Origin: DASRDS01 sp035652495
GTDB lineage: Bacteria > Gemmatimonadota > Gemmatimonadetes > Gemmatimonadales > Gemmatimonadaceae
Assembly (NCBI GenBank): GCA_035652495.1
Contig: DASRDS010000285.1
Span: forward strand, 1-28,798
Length of the DNA: 28,798 bases
Reading direction: 5' to 3'
Shown: piece by piece, positions 16,690-25,479 of the stretch
How positions within the stretch are numbered: position 1 is the first letter of the stretch
How the letters are laid out: each line of letters opens with the position of its first letter
Notes under the pieces: generated by a model
What the model was told of the DNA's origin: nothing
The model's database searches: none
Seen by the model: only the letters and a program-made list of their open reading frames with translations
Program-made: the position numbers and the translations under genes

Positions 16690-17535
16690 ATGTCTCGGCA
16701 CCAAGGGACGCGGTGTCTCGCGCGCGGTCAGTTCTACGGCCGCGTGGCCACGCATCGCGAGGTCGCCGGGCTGCGCATGACCGACCTGCACCATGCGCAC
16801 GCCGCGTTCCTCCCGCAGCACACGCACGAATGCCCCCACTTCTGGCTGCTGCTCACCGGCGCGTATCGCGAGCACCTGGGATCGATCGAACGTCCTCACC
16901 GGCCATTTTCGTTCGGCTATTGCCCGGCCGGAGTCGAGCATCAGGATGAAATAGGGCACGTCGGGGCACGGCTCTTCGCCATCGAGTTCGATGCCCACAC
17001 CGCGCAGATGATCGCGGACGTGAACCGTCCCATGAGCACGAGGGCGACCGAAATCCATGAGACGCTGGCGTTTAGTTCGCTGCTGCAACTGCACAGCGAA
17101 TTCTTGCGTGCCCGCGCTGGAGGCTATGCGCTCGACTGTCTCACCGCCGAAACGCTGATGGCGGAGCTCATCGGCTACGCGTTCGAGCCCCGCGCTCGAC
17201 CCGCGAACCGGCAACCCCGGTGGCTGGCGCCGGTCATCGAATATCTCGACGCCCACTACGTGGGCCTCGTGCGCATCAGCGCGTTGGCGGCGAGCGCGGG
17301 AGTGCATCCGGTGCACCTCGCGCGCGTGTTTCGGGAAGTCCACCGCTGTAGCATTGCGCAGTACCTGACCATACTGCGCGTGAGGCGCGCGTGCGCCCTG
17401 CTGGGCGTCGGCGATCTCACGCTCAGCCAGATCGCCTTGCACACCGGATTCTCCGATCAGAGTCACTTCACGCGCGCGTTCACGGCGACCGTCGGCGCCT
17501 CACCTGGCGTATTCCGGCGCGCGGTCTTTTCCTGA
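16690..17535 (+). CDS. AraC-family transcriptional regulator
   Basis: These 281 residues have an N-terminal cupin-like sensor domain (about 20-130, 'HTHECPHFWLLLTGAYREHLG' and 'FGYCPAGVEHQDEIG') and a C-terminal AraC double helix-turn-helix (about 175-278). The conserved second HTH reads 'LSQIALHTGFSDQSHFTRAF' and is followed by the typical 'VGASPGVFR'. It should bind a small ligand and regulate nearby genes. The SusC/SusD pair starts 142 bases downstream on the same strand and is the obvious candidate target. The start at ATG 16690 is uncertain: no clear ribosome site precedes it, and a short inverted repeat (ACCGC/GCGGT) ends directly before it; a later in-frame ATG at residue 30 would cut into the sensor domain. 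Confidence 0.88.
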   Translation: MSRHQGTRCLARGQFYGRVATHREVAGLRMTDLHHAHAAFLPQHTHECPHFWLLLTGAYREHLGSIERPHRPFSFGYCPAGVEHQDEIGHVGARLFAIEFDAHTAQMIADVNRPMSTRATEIHETLAFSSLLQLHSEFLRARAGGYALDCLTAETLMAELIGYAFEPRARPANRQPRWLAPVIEYLDAHYVGLVRISALAASAGVHPVHLARVFREVHRCSIAQYLTILRVRRACALLGVGDLTLSQIALHTGFSDQSHFTRAFTATVGASPGVFRRAVFS

Positions 17536-17677
17536 GCCTGACAGCGTCCTGTAATAGCGATGTCGGCATCGTGTCCTGAACGCGCGTCCGTGTATAGAGA
17601 GTGTGTTCGTTTCGTTCAAGACAGCCCTTCGAGTAACAGCCTAGCTTCGGCCTGGCACATCCACTCTCGGAGGGCTC

Positions 17678-20665
17678 ATGAAGCAACTCGCAGTGTGCGC
17701 AGGTCTCGCGGCATTGGTGTTCGCGAGGAGCACGGTCGCGGGGCAGGAAACGACACGCCGGATCACGGGGCATGTCGTCGAGACACCGGGGAGCGCGCCG
17801 ATCGCGGCGGCGAGTGTGCGGCTCCTCAATACGACGGTCGGCGGCGCGACGAACGACAGCGGGGCGTTTGCGTTTCGCGCGCCGGTCGGTGCGCAGATGG
17901 TGCAAGTCCGCCGGATCGGGTTCAAGTCGGTCACGGTCCCTCTGGCGGCCGACCAGTCGGATCTCACGATCGCGCTCGAGCGCGACGTGTTGAAGCTCGA
18001 TGCGGAAGTCATCACCGGCGTCGCGACGAGCATCTCGTCCAAGAACTCGGCGAACGACGTCGCGGTCTTGAACTCGGACCAGATCAACCAGGTCCCGGCG
18101 GCCACCGTGGAGAACGCGTTGCAGGGCAAGATCGCCGGCGCGGTGATTCAGCAGAACAACGGCGGCTCCCCCGGCGGCGGGATGCAGATCCAGATTCGCG
18201 GGGTTACGTCGATCAACTCGAACGCCTCGCCGCTCTACGTCATCGACGGCATCATCGTCAACAACGAGACCATCAATTCCGACGCGAACGCCGTGAGCGC
18301 CGGCGCCGGCGGGGTCCTGCCGTCGAATCAGGACAACAACGCGAACCGGATCGCCGACTTGAACCCGAATGACATCGAGACCATCGAGGTCTTGAAGGGT
18401 GCGTCGGCCGCGGCGATTTATGGATCCAAGGCCGCCTCGGGCGTCGTGGTCATTACGACGAAGCGTGGCGTGCCGGGCGCCGCGCAGTGGGAGTTGAATG
18501 GGCAAGTCGGGACCTACGAGCTGGCGCACTCGCTCAAGCTACGCGCGTTCCCGACGTACGCGAGCGCGAATGCGTGGTGGAGGAACGACGCCCATCAGAC
18601 GACGGATCTGCCACTGTCGCAGTATGGCGGCCCACAGAACTTCCAGAACCAGCTCTTCGGCGGTGGCCAGCTCTCGGGACAGGGCGACTTGAGCGTACGT
18701 GGGGCAACGAATAGCACGAACTACTACGCGGATGTGCACGATCAGTACGACAACGGGATCATGTTGGGGACGTATTACCGGAAGCAAGGCGCGCGGACGA
18801 ATCTCACGCAAACGTTCTCCTCCGCGTTCCAGGCGTCGACCAACCTGTACTACCAGCATTCGGTGACCGCGCGCGGGATCACCGGCAACGACAACGTCGG
18901 CGTCAGTCCGTACAACATTTTCTCGTCGACGCCACAGTTCTTCAATATGGATCATGTCGGGCCGACGGGGTGGGTCGCGAATCCTTTCGGTCTGGCCAAC
19001 GCGTTTGCCGATGCGGCCGAGCAGCAGACCCCGACAACGGTGAATCGGTTCATTGGAGGCGGGACCGCCACCTTGCAGGTATTGCACTCCGATGCGCAGG
19101 ACTTACACGTGTCATTGATTGGCGGGGTGGATCTCACCGGGCAGACGGACGTGAACTACTCGCCTCCGTCCCTGCAGTTGGAGCAGAACAAAGCGCTGGT
19201 CGGGACCTCGACCGTGGGTCAGGCGAACAACACGTACTATAACTACTCATTGAGCCTGATCCATCATTTCACCGGGTCCAAGCTCGTCGATGCGACGACG
19301 TCGATCGGTATTTCACAGGATCGTCGCACGCTCGACAATCCGATCACGATCGGGCAGGCGCTGCCACCGAACATTGTGACACCCACGTCCGCCCAGGTCA
19401 TCACGTCGGTCGAGAACAAGACCGATACGAAGACCATGTCGTTGTATGCTCAGGAGCAGATCCTGACGCTGGCGCAGCGCCTGAGCCTCACGGCGGGCCT
19501 GACGGCGGACCGCAATTCGAACAACGGCAGCTTCAGTGCCTACCACATCTATCCCAAGTTCGCCGGCTCGCTCCGCATCCCGCAGTTCGCCAGCTTCATC
19601 GACGATTTCAAATTGCGCGCGGCGTACGGTCGGTCGGGGACGGCACCGAACTACGGTCTCAACTATCCGCTCAGCGCCAGCTTCACGCCGCTCGTGAACG
19701 GCGGGACGCACGCGCTCGCGCAGAATTACAACGTGGCGCAGGTGCTGTTCGAGGTGCAGAACGACACGCACCTCAAGCCTGAGACGAGCACCGAGATCGA
19801 GTCCGGTGCCGACCTCACGATGTTCAAATCGAAGCTCCAGCTGTCGGGGACCGTATACCAGAAACGCGTCAGCGACCTCGTGCTACTGACCGCTCCTCCG
19901 GCGTCGTCCGGTCTGTCGCAGGTCGTGCTGAACGGCGGGCAGTTCACGAACTCGGGGATCGAGTTATCGCTCCAAGCATCACCGATCGCCGATGCGCGCG
20001 GGTTCACCTGGATCATGAACAACACGTTCTACCGCAATTATAGTCGGGTCGATGCGCTGCCCATCCCGGCGTTCCCGACGCAGTACGACTTCGGTGGGGC
20101 GTTTGGCACCAACACGATTCAGGTTGGCCGGTCGGTGTCGCAGATCGTGAACAGCGCCAAGACCCTGCCCGACGGAACCTTCCAACAAGTCGGGGACGCG
20201 TCGCCGGCTGACGTGATGAGCTTCAATCAGGAGATCTCGTACAAGGGCTTGCATCTCTCCGGCGTGCTCGATTGGTACGTCGGCGGCAACACGGCCAACA
20301 TCACGAACGCCTACTACGATAACAACGGGCCGTACCTGCTGGCCGATTCCGTCGGGATCGCGAAGCGCCTGGCGGGCCTGCAGAACGGGAGCGCGGTGTA
20401 CGTCGAGTCCGCGCGGTTCGTCAAGCTGCGCGAAGTCCGTCTCTCATACGACCTGCCGGTCTCGTGGGTGAAGGCGATCGGCAACGGCCATCTTCGCTCG
20501 GCTCGGATCGAAGCGTCGGGTCGCAACCTGTTCATGAGCTTCCCCTACACGGGGCTTGATCCGGAGGTCAGCGTTTTCGGCAACCTGCAGACGGCGCGCG
20601 GGCAGGATATCACCGCGTATCCGCCCTCGAAGAGCTTCTTCTTCGGCGTCGACCTGGGGCTCTAA
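17678..20665 (+). CDS. SusC/RagA-type TonB-dependent outer-membrane transporter
   Basis: This is a complete 995-residue transporter. ATG 17678 follows GGAGGG at 17669-17674. A signal peptide (to about residue 22, VAG|QE) is followed by a carboxypeptidase-regulatory-like domain (about 27-105, 'RITGHVVETPGSAPIAAASV', 'GFKSVTVPL') and a plug domain (about 125-265) with the SusC hallmarks 'LQGKIAGAVIQQNNG', 'IQIRGVTSI', 'PLYVIDGIIVNNE', 'IETIEVLKGASAAAIYGSKA' and 'GVVVITTKRG'. The barrel then runs to 'FFFGVDLGL'. It imports an unknown ligand with its SusD partner, encoded two bases downstream. No glycoside hydrolase or peptidase gene is adjacent in this second locus, so the substrate class is open. 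An AraC gene upstream may control it. Confidence 0.95.
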   Translation: MKQLAVCAGLAALVFARSTVAGQETTRRITGHVVETPGSAPIAAASVRLLNTTVGGATNDSGAFAFRAPVGAQMVQVRRIGFKSVTVPLAADQSDLTIALERDVLKLDAEVITGVATSISSKNSANDVAVLNSDQINQVPAATVENALQGKIAGAVIQQNNGGSPGGGMQIQIRGVTSINSNASPLYVIDGIIVNNETINSDANAVSAGAGGVLPSNQDNNANRIADLNPNDIETIEVLKGASAAAIYGSKAASGVVVITTKRGVPGAAQWELNGQVGTYELAHSLKLRAFPTYASANAWWRNDAHQTTDLPLSQYGGPQNFQNQLFGGGQLSGQGDLSVRGATNSTNYYADVHDQYDNGIMLGTYYRKQGARTNLTQTFSSAFQASTNLYYQHSVTARGITGNDNVGVSPYNIFSSTPQFFNMDHVGPTGWVANPFGLANAFADAAEQQTPTTVNRFIGGGTATLQVLHSDAQDLHVSLIGGVDLTGQTDVNYSPPSLQLEQNKALVGTSTVGQANNTYYNYSLSLIHHFTGSKLVDATTSIGISQDRRTLDNPITIGQALPPNIVTPTSAQVITSVENKTDTKTMSLYAQEQILTLAQRLSLTAGLTADRNSNNGSFSAYHIYPKFAGSLRIPQFASFIDDFKLRAAYGRSGTAPNYGLNYPLSASFTPLVNGGTHALAQNYNVAQVLFEVQNDTHLKPETSTEIESGADLTMFKSKLQLSGTVYQKRVSDLVLLTAPPASSGLSQVVLNGGQFTNSGIELSLQASPIADARGFTWIMNNTFYRNYSRVDALPIPAFPTQYDFGGAFGTNTIQVGRSVSQIVNSAKTLPDGTFQQVGDASPADVMSFNQEISYKGLHLSGVLDWYVGGNTANITNAYYDNNGPYLLADSVGIAKRLAGLQNGSAVYVESARFVKLREVRLSYDLPVSWVKAIGNGHLRSARIEASGRNLFMSFPYTGLDPEVSVFGNLQTARGQDITAYPPSKSFFFGVDLGL

Positions 20666-20667
20666 TC

Positions 20668-22143
20668 ATGAAAACACTGACGATCATCGGAGCCGTGGTT
20701 GCCTTCGCCGCGGCCTGCAGCAACGACCCCGTCGGGAACCTGAACCAGCTGACGCCGGGCTTTGCGCCCGATGCCTTCAATGCGAGACTGGGCGGCGTGG
20801 TCTACATGCAGAAGTTCGATTTCGGCACTCGCATCAACGCGATGGACAGCTTCGCGCGGGTGGCGGCGAATTTCACGATTACCGATCCGCGCTCGATCAC
20901 GGAGTGGTTGGGTGATGGCGTCGCGATCGAGAACAGCACCTTCTATGCGACGTCGAACTGGACGAATCAGTTCACCGCGATCCGTAATGCCCAGAGTCTG
21001 CTCGCGGATCTGCCGAAGGCCAATCCCGCGTATTCCGCCGGAGACCTGGCCAAGTTCAAGGGCATCGTGTACACGCTCGAGGCTCTGTCCTATATGTACG
21101 CGGCCGAGACGAAGGACACCCTAGGCGTGCCGGTGCAGGGGCCGCTCGTGGCCAGCACGGCGCCTCAGCCCATTCTTTGCTCGCGCAACACATGGCAGTT
21201 CATCGTGGCCCTGCTCGACTCTGGCCTGACGCAGTTGAACGTCGACAATACGCCCGGGCTGCCCGGTGGGCTGGATGCCGGGTTCGCGGCGGTGGCCTCG
21301 CAAGCGAGTCCGAGCACCGCCGCGGGCTCGTTCGCCGGCTTTAATCGCGCATTGGCGGCGCGCGCCAATCTCGAGTTGGCCTATGCCATCGCGCGTTCAC
21401 CAGGTGGGACGCCGCCGACCACGACGACGGCGGGATCGCCGGATCTCACCGCGCTCACTCGCGCGGACAGTGCCTTGCACGCGACGTTCCTGTACAACAC
21501 GGGTGCGCTCGCGCCGCCCGACTCGCTCGGCGACTTCAATGACGCGTTGGCGGTCTATCACCTGTTCTCGGGTCAGTCCGGCGATATCCCCAACCCGCTC
21601 AACGGGACGATCACGACCTATTTCCTGTTGAACGAGGCGGTCGACGCGATGGATCCGACGGATCTCCGCTTCACCCACAAGTTCAAGCCGAACGTCGGAA
21701 CGGCCGTGACGTCGTACAACATCGTCGCCTCGCCGCTCACGTTGGCGATGTACGCGACGCCAGCGAGCCCGATTCCGATCATTCGGAACGAGGACTTGCA
21801 TCTCTACGGCGCGCAAATCCGTCTCGGTCTCAACGATCTGGCTGGGGCCGTGAGCGAAATAAACAACGTCCGCACGATGGTCGGCCATATCGCGCCGGTC
21901 GCGAATCCCGGGACGTACACGGGGGTCCGTGATCTCATCTTGAACGAGTATATCGCATCGTCGACGGGGGAGCCATCGGGCAATCGGGTCGCCGCGATTC
22001 GGGACTATGGGTTGCCCGCGGTGACGGATACCACGTGGGACAACGTGGCGAACCAGGGGCCGGATACGCACGCGACCGTGCAGCCGTTCCCGATCGCTGA
22101 CGTGACGGCTCGCAACGGGAATACCAAGTATACGTGTCCGTAG
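20668..22143 (+). CDS. SusD/RagB-type outer-membrane lipoprotein
   Basis: This 491-residue protein is encoded two bases after its SusC partner. The lipoprotein signal ends in lipobox FAAAC (mature Cys17). Helical repeats resemble SusD: 'FTAIRNAQSLLADLPKANPAYSAGDLAKFKGIVYTLEALSYMYAAET' is the usual early helical pair (about residues 103-150), a variable middle part includes a Thr/Pro-rich loop near 250, and the C-terminus has the 'IRNEDLHLYGAQIRLGLNDLAGAVSEINNVR' helix (about 371-400), corresponding to the conserved 'RyAEvLLmyAEA' region of SusD, plus 'RDLILNEY' and 'RVAAIRDYGL'. It should cap the barrel at the cell surface. Ligand unknown. Confidence 0.9.
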   Translation: MKTLTIIGAVVAFAAACSNDPVGNLNQLTPGFAPDAFNARLGGVVYMQKFDFGTRINAMDSFARVAANFTITDPRSITEWLGDGVAIENSTFYATSNWTNQFTAIRNAQSLLADLPKANPAYSAGDLAKFKGIVYTLEALSYMYAAETKDTLGVPVQGPLVASTAPQPILCSRNTWQFIVALLDSGLTQLNVDNTPGLPGGLDAGFAAVASQASPSTAAGSFAGFNRALAARANLELAYAIARSPGGTPPTTTTAGSPDLTALTRADSALHATFLYNTGALAPPDSLGDFNDALAVYHLFSGQSGDIPNPLNGTITTYFLLNEAVDAMDPTDLRFTHKFKPNVGTAVTSYNIVASPLTLAMYATPASPIPIIRNEDLHLYGAQIRLGLNDLAGAVSEINNVRTMVGHIAPVANPGTYTGVRDLILNEYIASSTGEPSGNRVAAIRDYGLPAVTDTTWDNVANQGPDTHATVQPFPIADVTARNGNTKYTCP

Positions 22144-22150
22144 GACGCCG

Positions 22151-23128
22151 TTAGGCTATCGATCGCGAACTGGCTCTGGTCCGGATGACAGAGCCAGTTC
22201 GGCGTTGGCGGGAGTCGAACGAAGCGGCAACTTCCTTTATGAGGGTGCGCAGCCAGACGCAGCCGGCATCGGTATGGGTTCGGGCAGGATGTAGGAGGTA
22301 TTCGTCGAATGTGCCTGCGTCCATCGGCACTGGTGTCGCCACGATCCCGAGTACGGCGGAGTGTGCCCGGATCAATCCCTCGGGCAGTACCGCGATGAGG
22401 TCCGAGTCGGCGACTATGTGAAGTGCCTGGAGATACGTGGGGACCGTCAGCGCGACATTGCGGGAGCAGCCCTCTTCGCGCAGCCATGTGTCGACCGGAT
22501 CTTCCGAGAATTCGCGCGCGACGACCGCGACGTGGCGGGCCGTGAGGAAGTTCTTGCGGGTGAGGCGCTTCGCTAATGGATGACCTTTTCGCATCGCACA
22601 CGCATCGCAATCTCCGAATAGGCGCTGCTGATAGAAGCCTTTGAACTGGCTTGGCGCGCACGAGACGAGGACATCGATCGCTCGTGACAGCTCCACGAGG
22701 TCGAATCGTGCGACTGAGGGCGGCAGAAGGCGAATGGCAACCATTGGCGCGTCGTTCGCCAATCGCTTGAGGAGTGGCGACAGCACCATGGTGCCGGCAT
22801 TGTCGGAAACGACCAAACGAAACGTCCGCGTGCTGCGCGACGGATCGAAGCGCTCTCCATCCAGCAGATCGCGCACCCGACCCAAGGCATCGTTCACCGC
22901 TCCGCGGAGTGACTCGCCGCGCGAGGTCAGTTGCATGCGGGCTCCGACTCGGACCAAGAGCGGATCGCGAAAGAGATGCCGCAGTCGCTTGAGGGCGTGA
23001 CTCGTGGCGGGCTGCGACCGGTGGAGACGCTCGGCGGCTCGACTCACACTCCCCTCCGCCAGGAGGGCATCCAGCGCGGTCAAAAGATTGAGGTCGATCC
23101 CCGCCAAATTCATGCGATCGATAGTCAT
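22151..23128 (-). CDS. LysR-family transcriptional regulator
   Basis: This protein has 325 residues from ATG 23128 (MTIDRMNLAGIDLN). ATG 23113 (MNLAGIDLNLL) is an equally common start style for the family, and neither has a clear ribosome site. The N-terminal winged HTH is obvious: 'NLLTALDALLAEGSVSRAAERLHRSQPATSHALKRLRHLFRDPLLVR' (from about residue 14 to 60). The periplasmic-binding-protein-like effector domain follows (about 95-300, beginning 'STRTFRLVVSDNAGTMVLSPLL'). The last 20 residues are basic and coincide with a strong DNA hairpin, so the tail may be a read-through extension. It is divergent from the Rid-family gene, which is its most likely target by the usual LysR arrangement. NodD/SyrM-like subgroup features are seen but not decisive. 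Confidence 0.9.
   Translation of the reverse strand: MTIDRMNLAGIDLNLLTALDALLAEGSVSRAAERLHRSQPATSHALKRLRHLFRDPLLVRVGARMQLTSRGESLRGAVNDALGRVRDLLDGERFDPSRSTRTFRLVVSDNAGTMVLSPLLKRLANDAPMVAIRLLPPSVARFDLVELSRAIDVLVSCAPSQFKGFYQQRLFGDCDACAMRKGHPLAKRLTRKNFLTARHVAVVAREFSEDPVDTWLREEGCSRNVALTVPTYLQALHIVADSDLIAVLPEGLIRAHSAVLGIVATPVPMDAGTFDEYLLHPARTHTDAGCVWLRTLIKEVAASFDSRQRRTGSVIRTRASSRSIA
22166..22201. terminator. Strong 13-bp hairpin between convergent susD and lysR
   Basis: Bases 22166-22178 (CGAACTGGCTCTG) pair perfectly with 22189-22201, leaving a 10-base loop. The hairpin lies 22 bases after the SusD stop and inside the last codons of the convergent LysR gene. No T-run follows on either strand, so it may be a bidirectional, T-less terminator or a 3' stabilising structure rather than a classical intrinsic terminator. 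Confidence 0.5.
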
Positions 23129-23180
23129 AATCAACAATATCGATTGGAAGAATGTCGGACCAGGGGCTAAGATCTGCGAC

Positions 23181-23582
23181 ATGTCACGCAACGTTCAGTT
23201 ATTGATTCCGCCGAGTATGCCCAAGTCCGTTGGGTACTCGCAGGTGGCGACGGTCACCGGTGGGAAGATCGTGTTCATCGCCGGCCAAGTCGCGCTGGAT
23301 ACATCGGGCAACGTCGTCGGAACCGGCGACTTTCGCCGTCAGGTACAACAGGTTTTCGAAAACCTGAAGGCCGCTGTGGAAGCCGCAGGTGGGTCGTTCC
23401 GCGATGTGATCAAGCTCAACACCTTTGTGCTCGATTGCTCGCAGCTGGCTCACTTTCGAGAAATCCGTGACCAGTACGTTGACCGCGAGAGTCCTCCGGC
23501 GAGTACGCTCGTGCAGGTCTCGCGGCTCTTTCGGCCCGAGTTCCTGGTCGAAGTCGAAGCGGTCGCCGTCGTGGCGGAGTGA
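23181..23582 (+). CDS. Rid-family (YjgF/YER057c/UK114) protein lacking the catalytic Arg
   Basis: This 133-residue protein starts at ATG 23181. The Rid fold is recognised by 'YSQVATVTGGKIVFIAGQVALDTSGNVVGTGDFRRQVQQVFENLKAAVEAAG' (19-70), 'VIKLNTFVLD' and the C-terminal 'LVEVEAVAVVAE'. RidA itself hydrolyses reactive enamines/imines such as 2-aminoacrylate using an Arg in the PAR-S motif. Here the aligned segment is P-A-S108-T-L-V, so that Arg is absent. This places it in the Rid groups without proven deaminase activity, and the biochemical role is open. It is cytoplasmic, probably trimeric, divergent from the LysR gene and 33 bases upstream of the ligase gene. Confidence 0.88.
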   Translation: MSRNVQLLIPPSMPKSVGYSQVATVTGGKIVFIAGQVALDTSGNVVGTGDFRRQVQQVFENLKAAVEAAGGSFRDVIKLNTFVLDCSQLAHFREIRDQYVDRESPPASTLVQVSRLFRPEFLVEVEAVAVVAE

Positions 23583-23615
23583 CCGTGGGAGGTCCGGGGC
23601 CGGTGTCAGGTCGGT

Positions 23616-24602
23616 ATGGGCACGGGTGTGGATCTCGAGGCGCTGCCGCGGAGCGATATGGCCTTCGTCGAGCCGATGCTGCCGAAAGCGGTATCGCAGC
23701 TGCCGGAAGGTTCCAGTTGGCAGTATGAGATCAAGTGGGACGGGTATCGTGCGCTCGCGATCAAAAAGGGCGATCGGGTGGCGTTGATCTCGCGACGCAA
23801 TCACTCGTTCGCAGGTCGATTTCCTTCGATCGCGGATGGCCTGAGCGCCGTGGAAGACGGCACGATCCTCGACGGCGAAGTGGTCGCGTTCGACGATCAG
23901 GACATGCCATCATTCGGTTTGCTGCAGCACCGGGCAGGCGACGCCCGAAGGCTTGCCTACTTCGTGTTCGATGTGTTGGTGTTCCGAGGTCGTGACGTCC
24001 GACGACTTGCGCTCGCCAGGCGGCGGGAGCTTCTCGATGGCGTTATGCAGAATGTCCGGCATCCCGTGAGGCGTGCGCCCATTCTCGACTTCGCACCGCG
24101 GGCCCTTGTGGCCGCGGTGAGGGCGCACGGCTTGGAGGGTGTCGTCGCCAAGCGTATTGAGAGCCATTACGAGTCGAAGGCTCGCAGTGGCGCATGGGTC
24201 AAGTTCAAGGTGAACCGGCGCCAGGAACTGGTCATCGGCGGCTATCGGATCGACAACGGGAGCTTCGCCGACGTTGCCGTTGGGTACTACGATAATCGAG
24301 ACCGGCTCGTGTTCGTCGGCAGGATCCAGAATGGCTTCACGCCGGACGTACGGCACCAGGTCCTTCTGCGACTGCGGCAGCTCGAGGTCGCGGCCTGTCC
24401 GTTCGACAATCTGCCTCAGTCAGCGAAGGGAGGATGGGGCGAAGGGCTGACCGCCGAGGCGATGTGTCGCTATCAGTGGGTCAGGCCGGAGGTGGTCGCC
24501 GAGATCGAGTTCCGAGAGTGGACATCCGACGACCATCTCCGGCATTCGCGTTTTGTGGCGCTCCGTGACGACAAAGAGGCGAGAGACATTCGCCGAGAGT
24601 AG
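23616..24602 (+). CDS. LigD-type ATP-dependent DNA ligase domain protein
   Basis: This is a 328-residue ligase. ATG 23616 is used; ATG 23658 (MAFVEPML, with CGGAG upstream) is a strong alternative. Nucleotidyltransferase motifs are all present: motif I EIKWDGYR with adenylated Lys40, 'LDGEVVAFD' (motif with conserved E), 'YFVFDVLVFRGRDV' (motif III), 'LEGVVAKRIES' (motif IV) and 'WVKFKVNR' (motif V). An OB-fold domain follows from about residue 205 ('ELVIGGYRIDNG', 'VFVGRIQNGF') to 'VVAEIEFREWTSDDHLRHSRF', typical for LigD ligase modules. It seals nicks with ATP. Polymerase and phosphoesterase domains are absent and no Ku gene is seen here, so it may serve stand-alone repair or an end-joining set encoded elsewhere. 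Confidence 0.93.
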   Translation: MGTGVDLEALPRSDMAFVEPMLPKAVSQLPEGSSWQYEIKWDGYRALAIKKGDRVALISRRNHSFAGRFPSIADGLSAVEDGTILDGEVVAFDDQDMPSFGLLQHRAGDARRLAYFVFDVLVFRGRDVRRLALARRRELLDGVMQNVRHPVRRAPILDFAPRALVAAVRAHGLEGVVAKRIESHYESKARSGAWVKFKVNRRQELVIGGYRIDNGSFADVAVGYYDNRDRLVFVGRIQNGFTPDVRHQVLLRLRQLEVAACPFDNLPQSAKGGWGEGLTAEAMCRYQWVRPEVVAEIEFREWTSDDHLRHSRFVALRDDKEARDIRRE

Positions 24603-24603
24603 C

Positions 24604-25431
24604 TCAGACACGCAATGGGAGTAGTAGATCGGTGACGAGGTCTGATTCTGGCGTGTTGTCTGGATCGTTGTAGAAGCGATGGATCAATGGCACGTCGGCT
24701 GGCTCGCGGCCGGATTGCGGCAGCCAGCCGCCGTAGAGGAAATCGAGCGCTGGCTCGAGATTCTCGTACGGTCCGTGCATGCGGATTTGCGCGCACTCGC
24801 AACGGTCAATGCGTACGAGGTGCATGCCGTCGGGCGCGGCGAGATCGGGGCCGAAGTCGAATCCAGCATCATAGTGATCGTCATCGAGGGGAAGTCCGTA
24901 GATGCCACGGACGCGGGTGGTATGGCCGTTCGAGGCGGCCCATGACCAGACGGCGCCGAAGGTGGGTCCGAGGTCGCGAATGGGGCAGGCGCCGACGCGG
25001 CGTTTGGCGATGATGGTGAGAGGGGCCAGCGTGATGATCTCGACCCGCAGGGCGGAGTCGGTCGGTCCGGGAAGGGGGCGTCGCACATCTGGTCCAGCGT
25101 GTCGCGCTTCGCTCGGCGTCCGTCCCGTGGCCTGCCGAAAAGCGCGGGCGAACGTTTGGGATGAGCTGTAGCCCGTCTCCAGCGCTACGTGGGTGACTGA
25201 CGCTGACGTGGCGGCGAGGCGGTGGGCCGCTACCTCGAGACGTATTCGCCGGACGCTTTCCATTATAGGTTCGCCCGTCGCGGCTCGCCACACGCGGTGA
25301 AAGTGGAAGGGCGAGAGGCACGCGGCGGAGGCGAGCTCGGCGAGCGATGGGGGTTCATCCACGCGATCGGCGATGAGGCGCAGGACCGGTACGAGGCGGG
25401 CCTCGAAGTCATCCAGGGTGGTTGGATGCAT
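24604..25431 (-). CDS. AraC-type regulator with GyrI-like effector domain
   Basis: This 275-residue protein has an N-terminal AraC HTH (residues about 8-110: 'SLAELASAACLSPFHFHRVWRAATGEPIMESVRRIRLEVAAHRL' and 'VTHVALETGYSSSQTFARAFRQATGRTPSEAR'). The C-terminal GyrI-like/Rob-type effector-binding domain (about 128-275) starts 'LRVEIITLAPLTIIAKRRVGAC' and contains 'YGLPLDDD' and 'HGPYENLEPALDFLYGGWLPQSG'. This architecture is shared with Rob- and SoxS-related multidrug or stress regulators and senses hydrophobic or cationic small molecules. It is the last gene of a minus-strand run and ends one base from the stop of the convergent ligase gene. Confidence 0.92.
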   Translation of the reverse strand: MHPTTLDDFEARLVPVLRLIADRVDEPPSLAELASAACLSPFHFHRVWRAATGEPIMESVRRIRLEVAAHRLAATSASVTHVALETGYSSSQTFARAFRQATGRTPSEARHAGPDVRRPLPGPTDSALRVEIITLAPLTIIAKRRVGACPIRDLGPTFGAVWSWAASNGHTTRVRGIYGLPLDDDHYDAGFDFGPDLAAPDGMHLVRIDRCECAQIRMHGPYENLEPALDFLYGGWLPQSGREPADVPLIHRFYNDPDNTPESDLVTDLLLPLRV

Positions 25432-25479
25432 ACCCTAAGGTATCTATTCGCGCCGGGGCCGCGTGGCCTGAATTGCTCT

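Noticed and set aside
23117..23144. Two ATCGAT hexamers flanking an AT-rich 16-base stretch between lysR and the Rid gene, as a possible LysR operator
   Set aside because: ATCGAT is self-palindromic and common; the stretch between lacks a convincing T-N11-A symmetry, and one copy falls in the first lysR codons.
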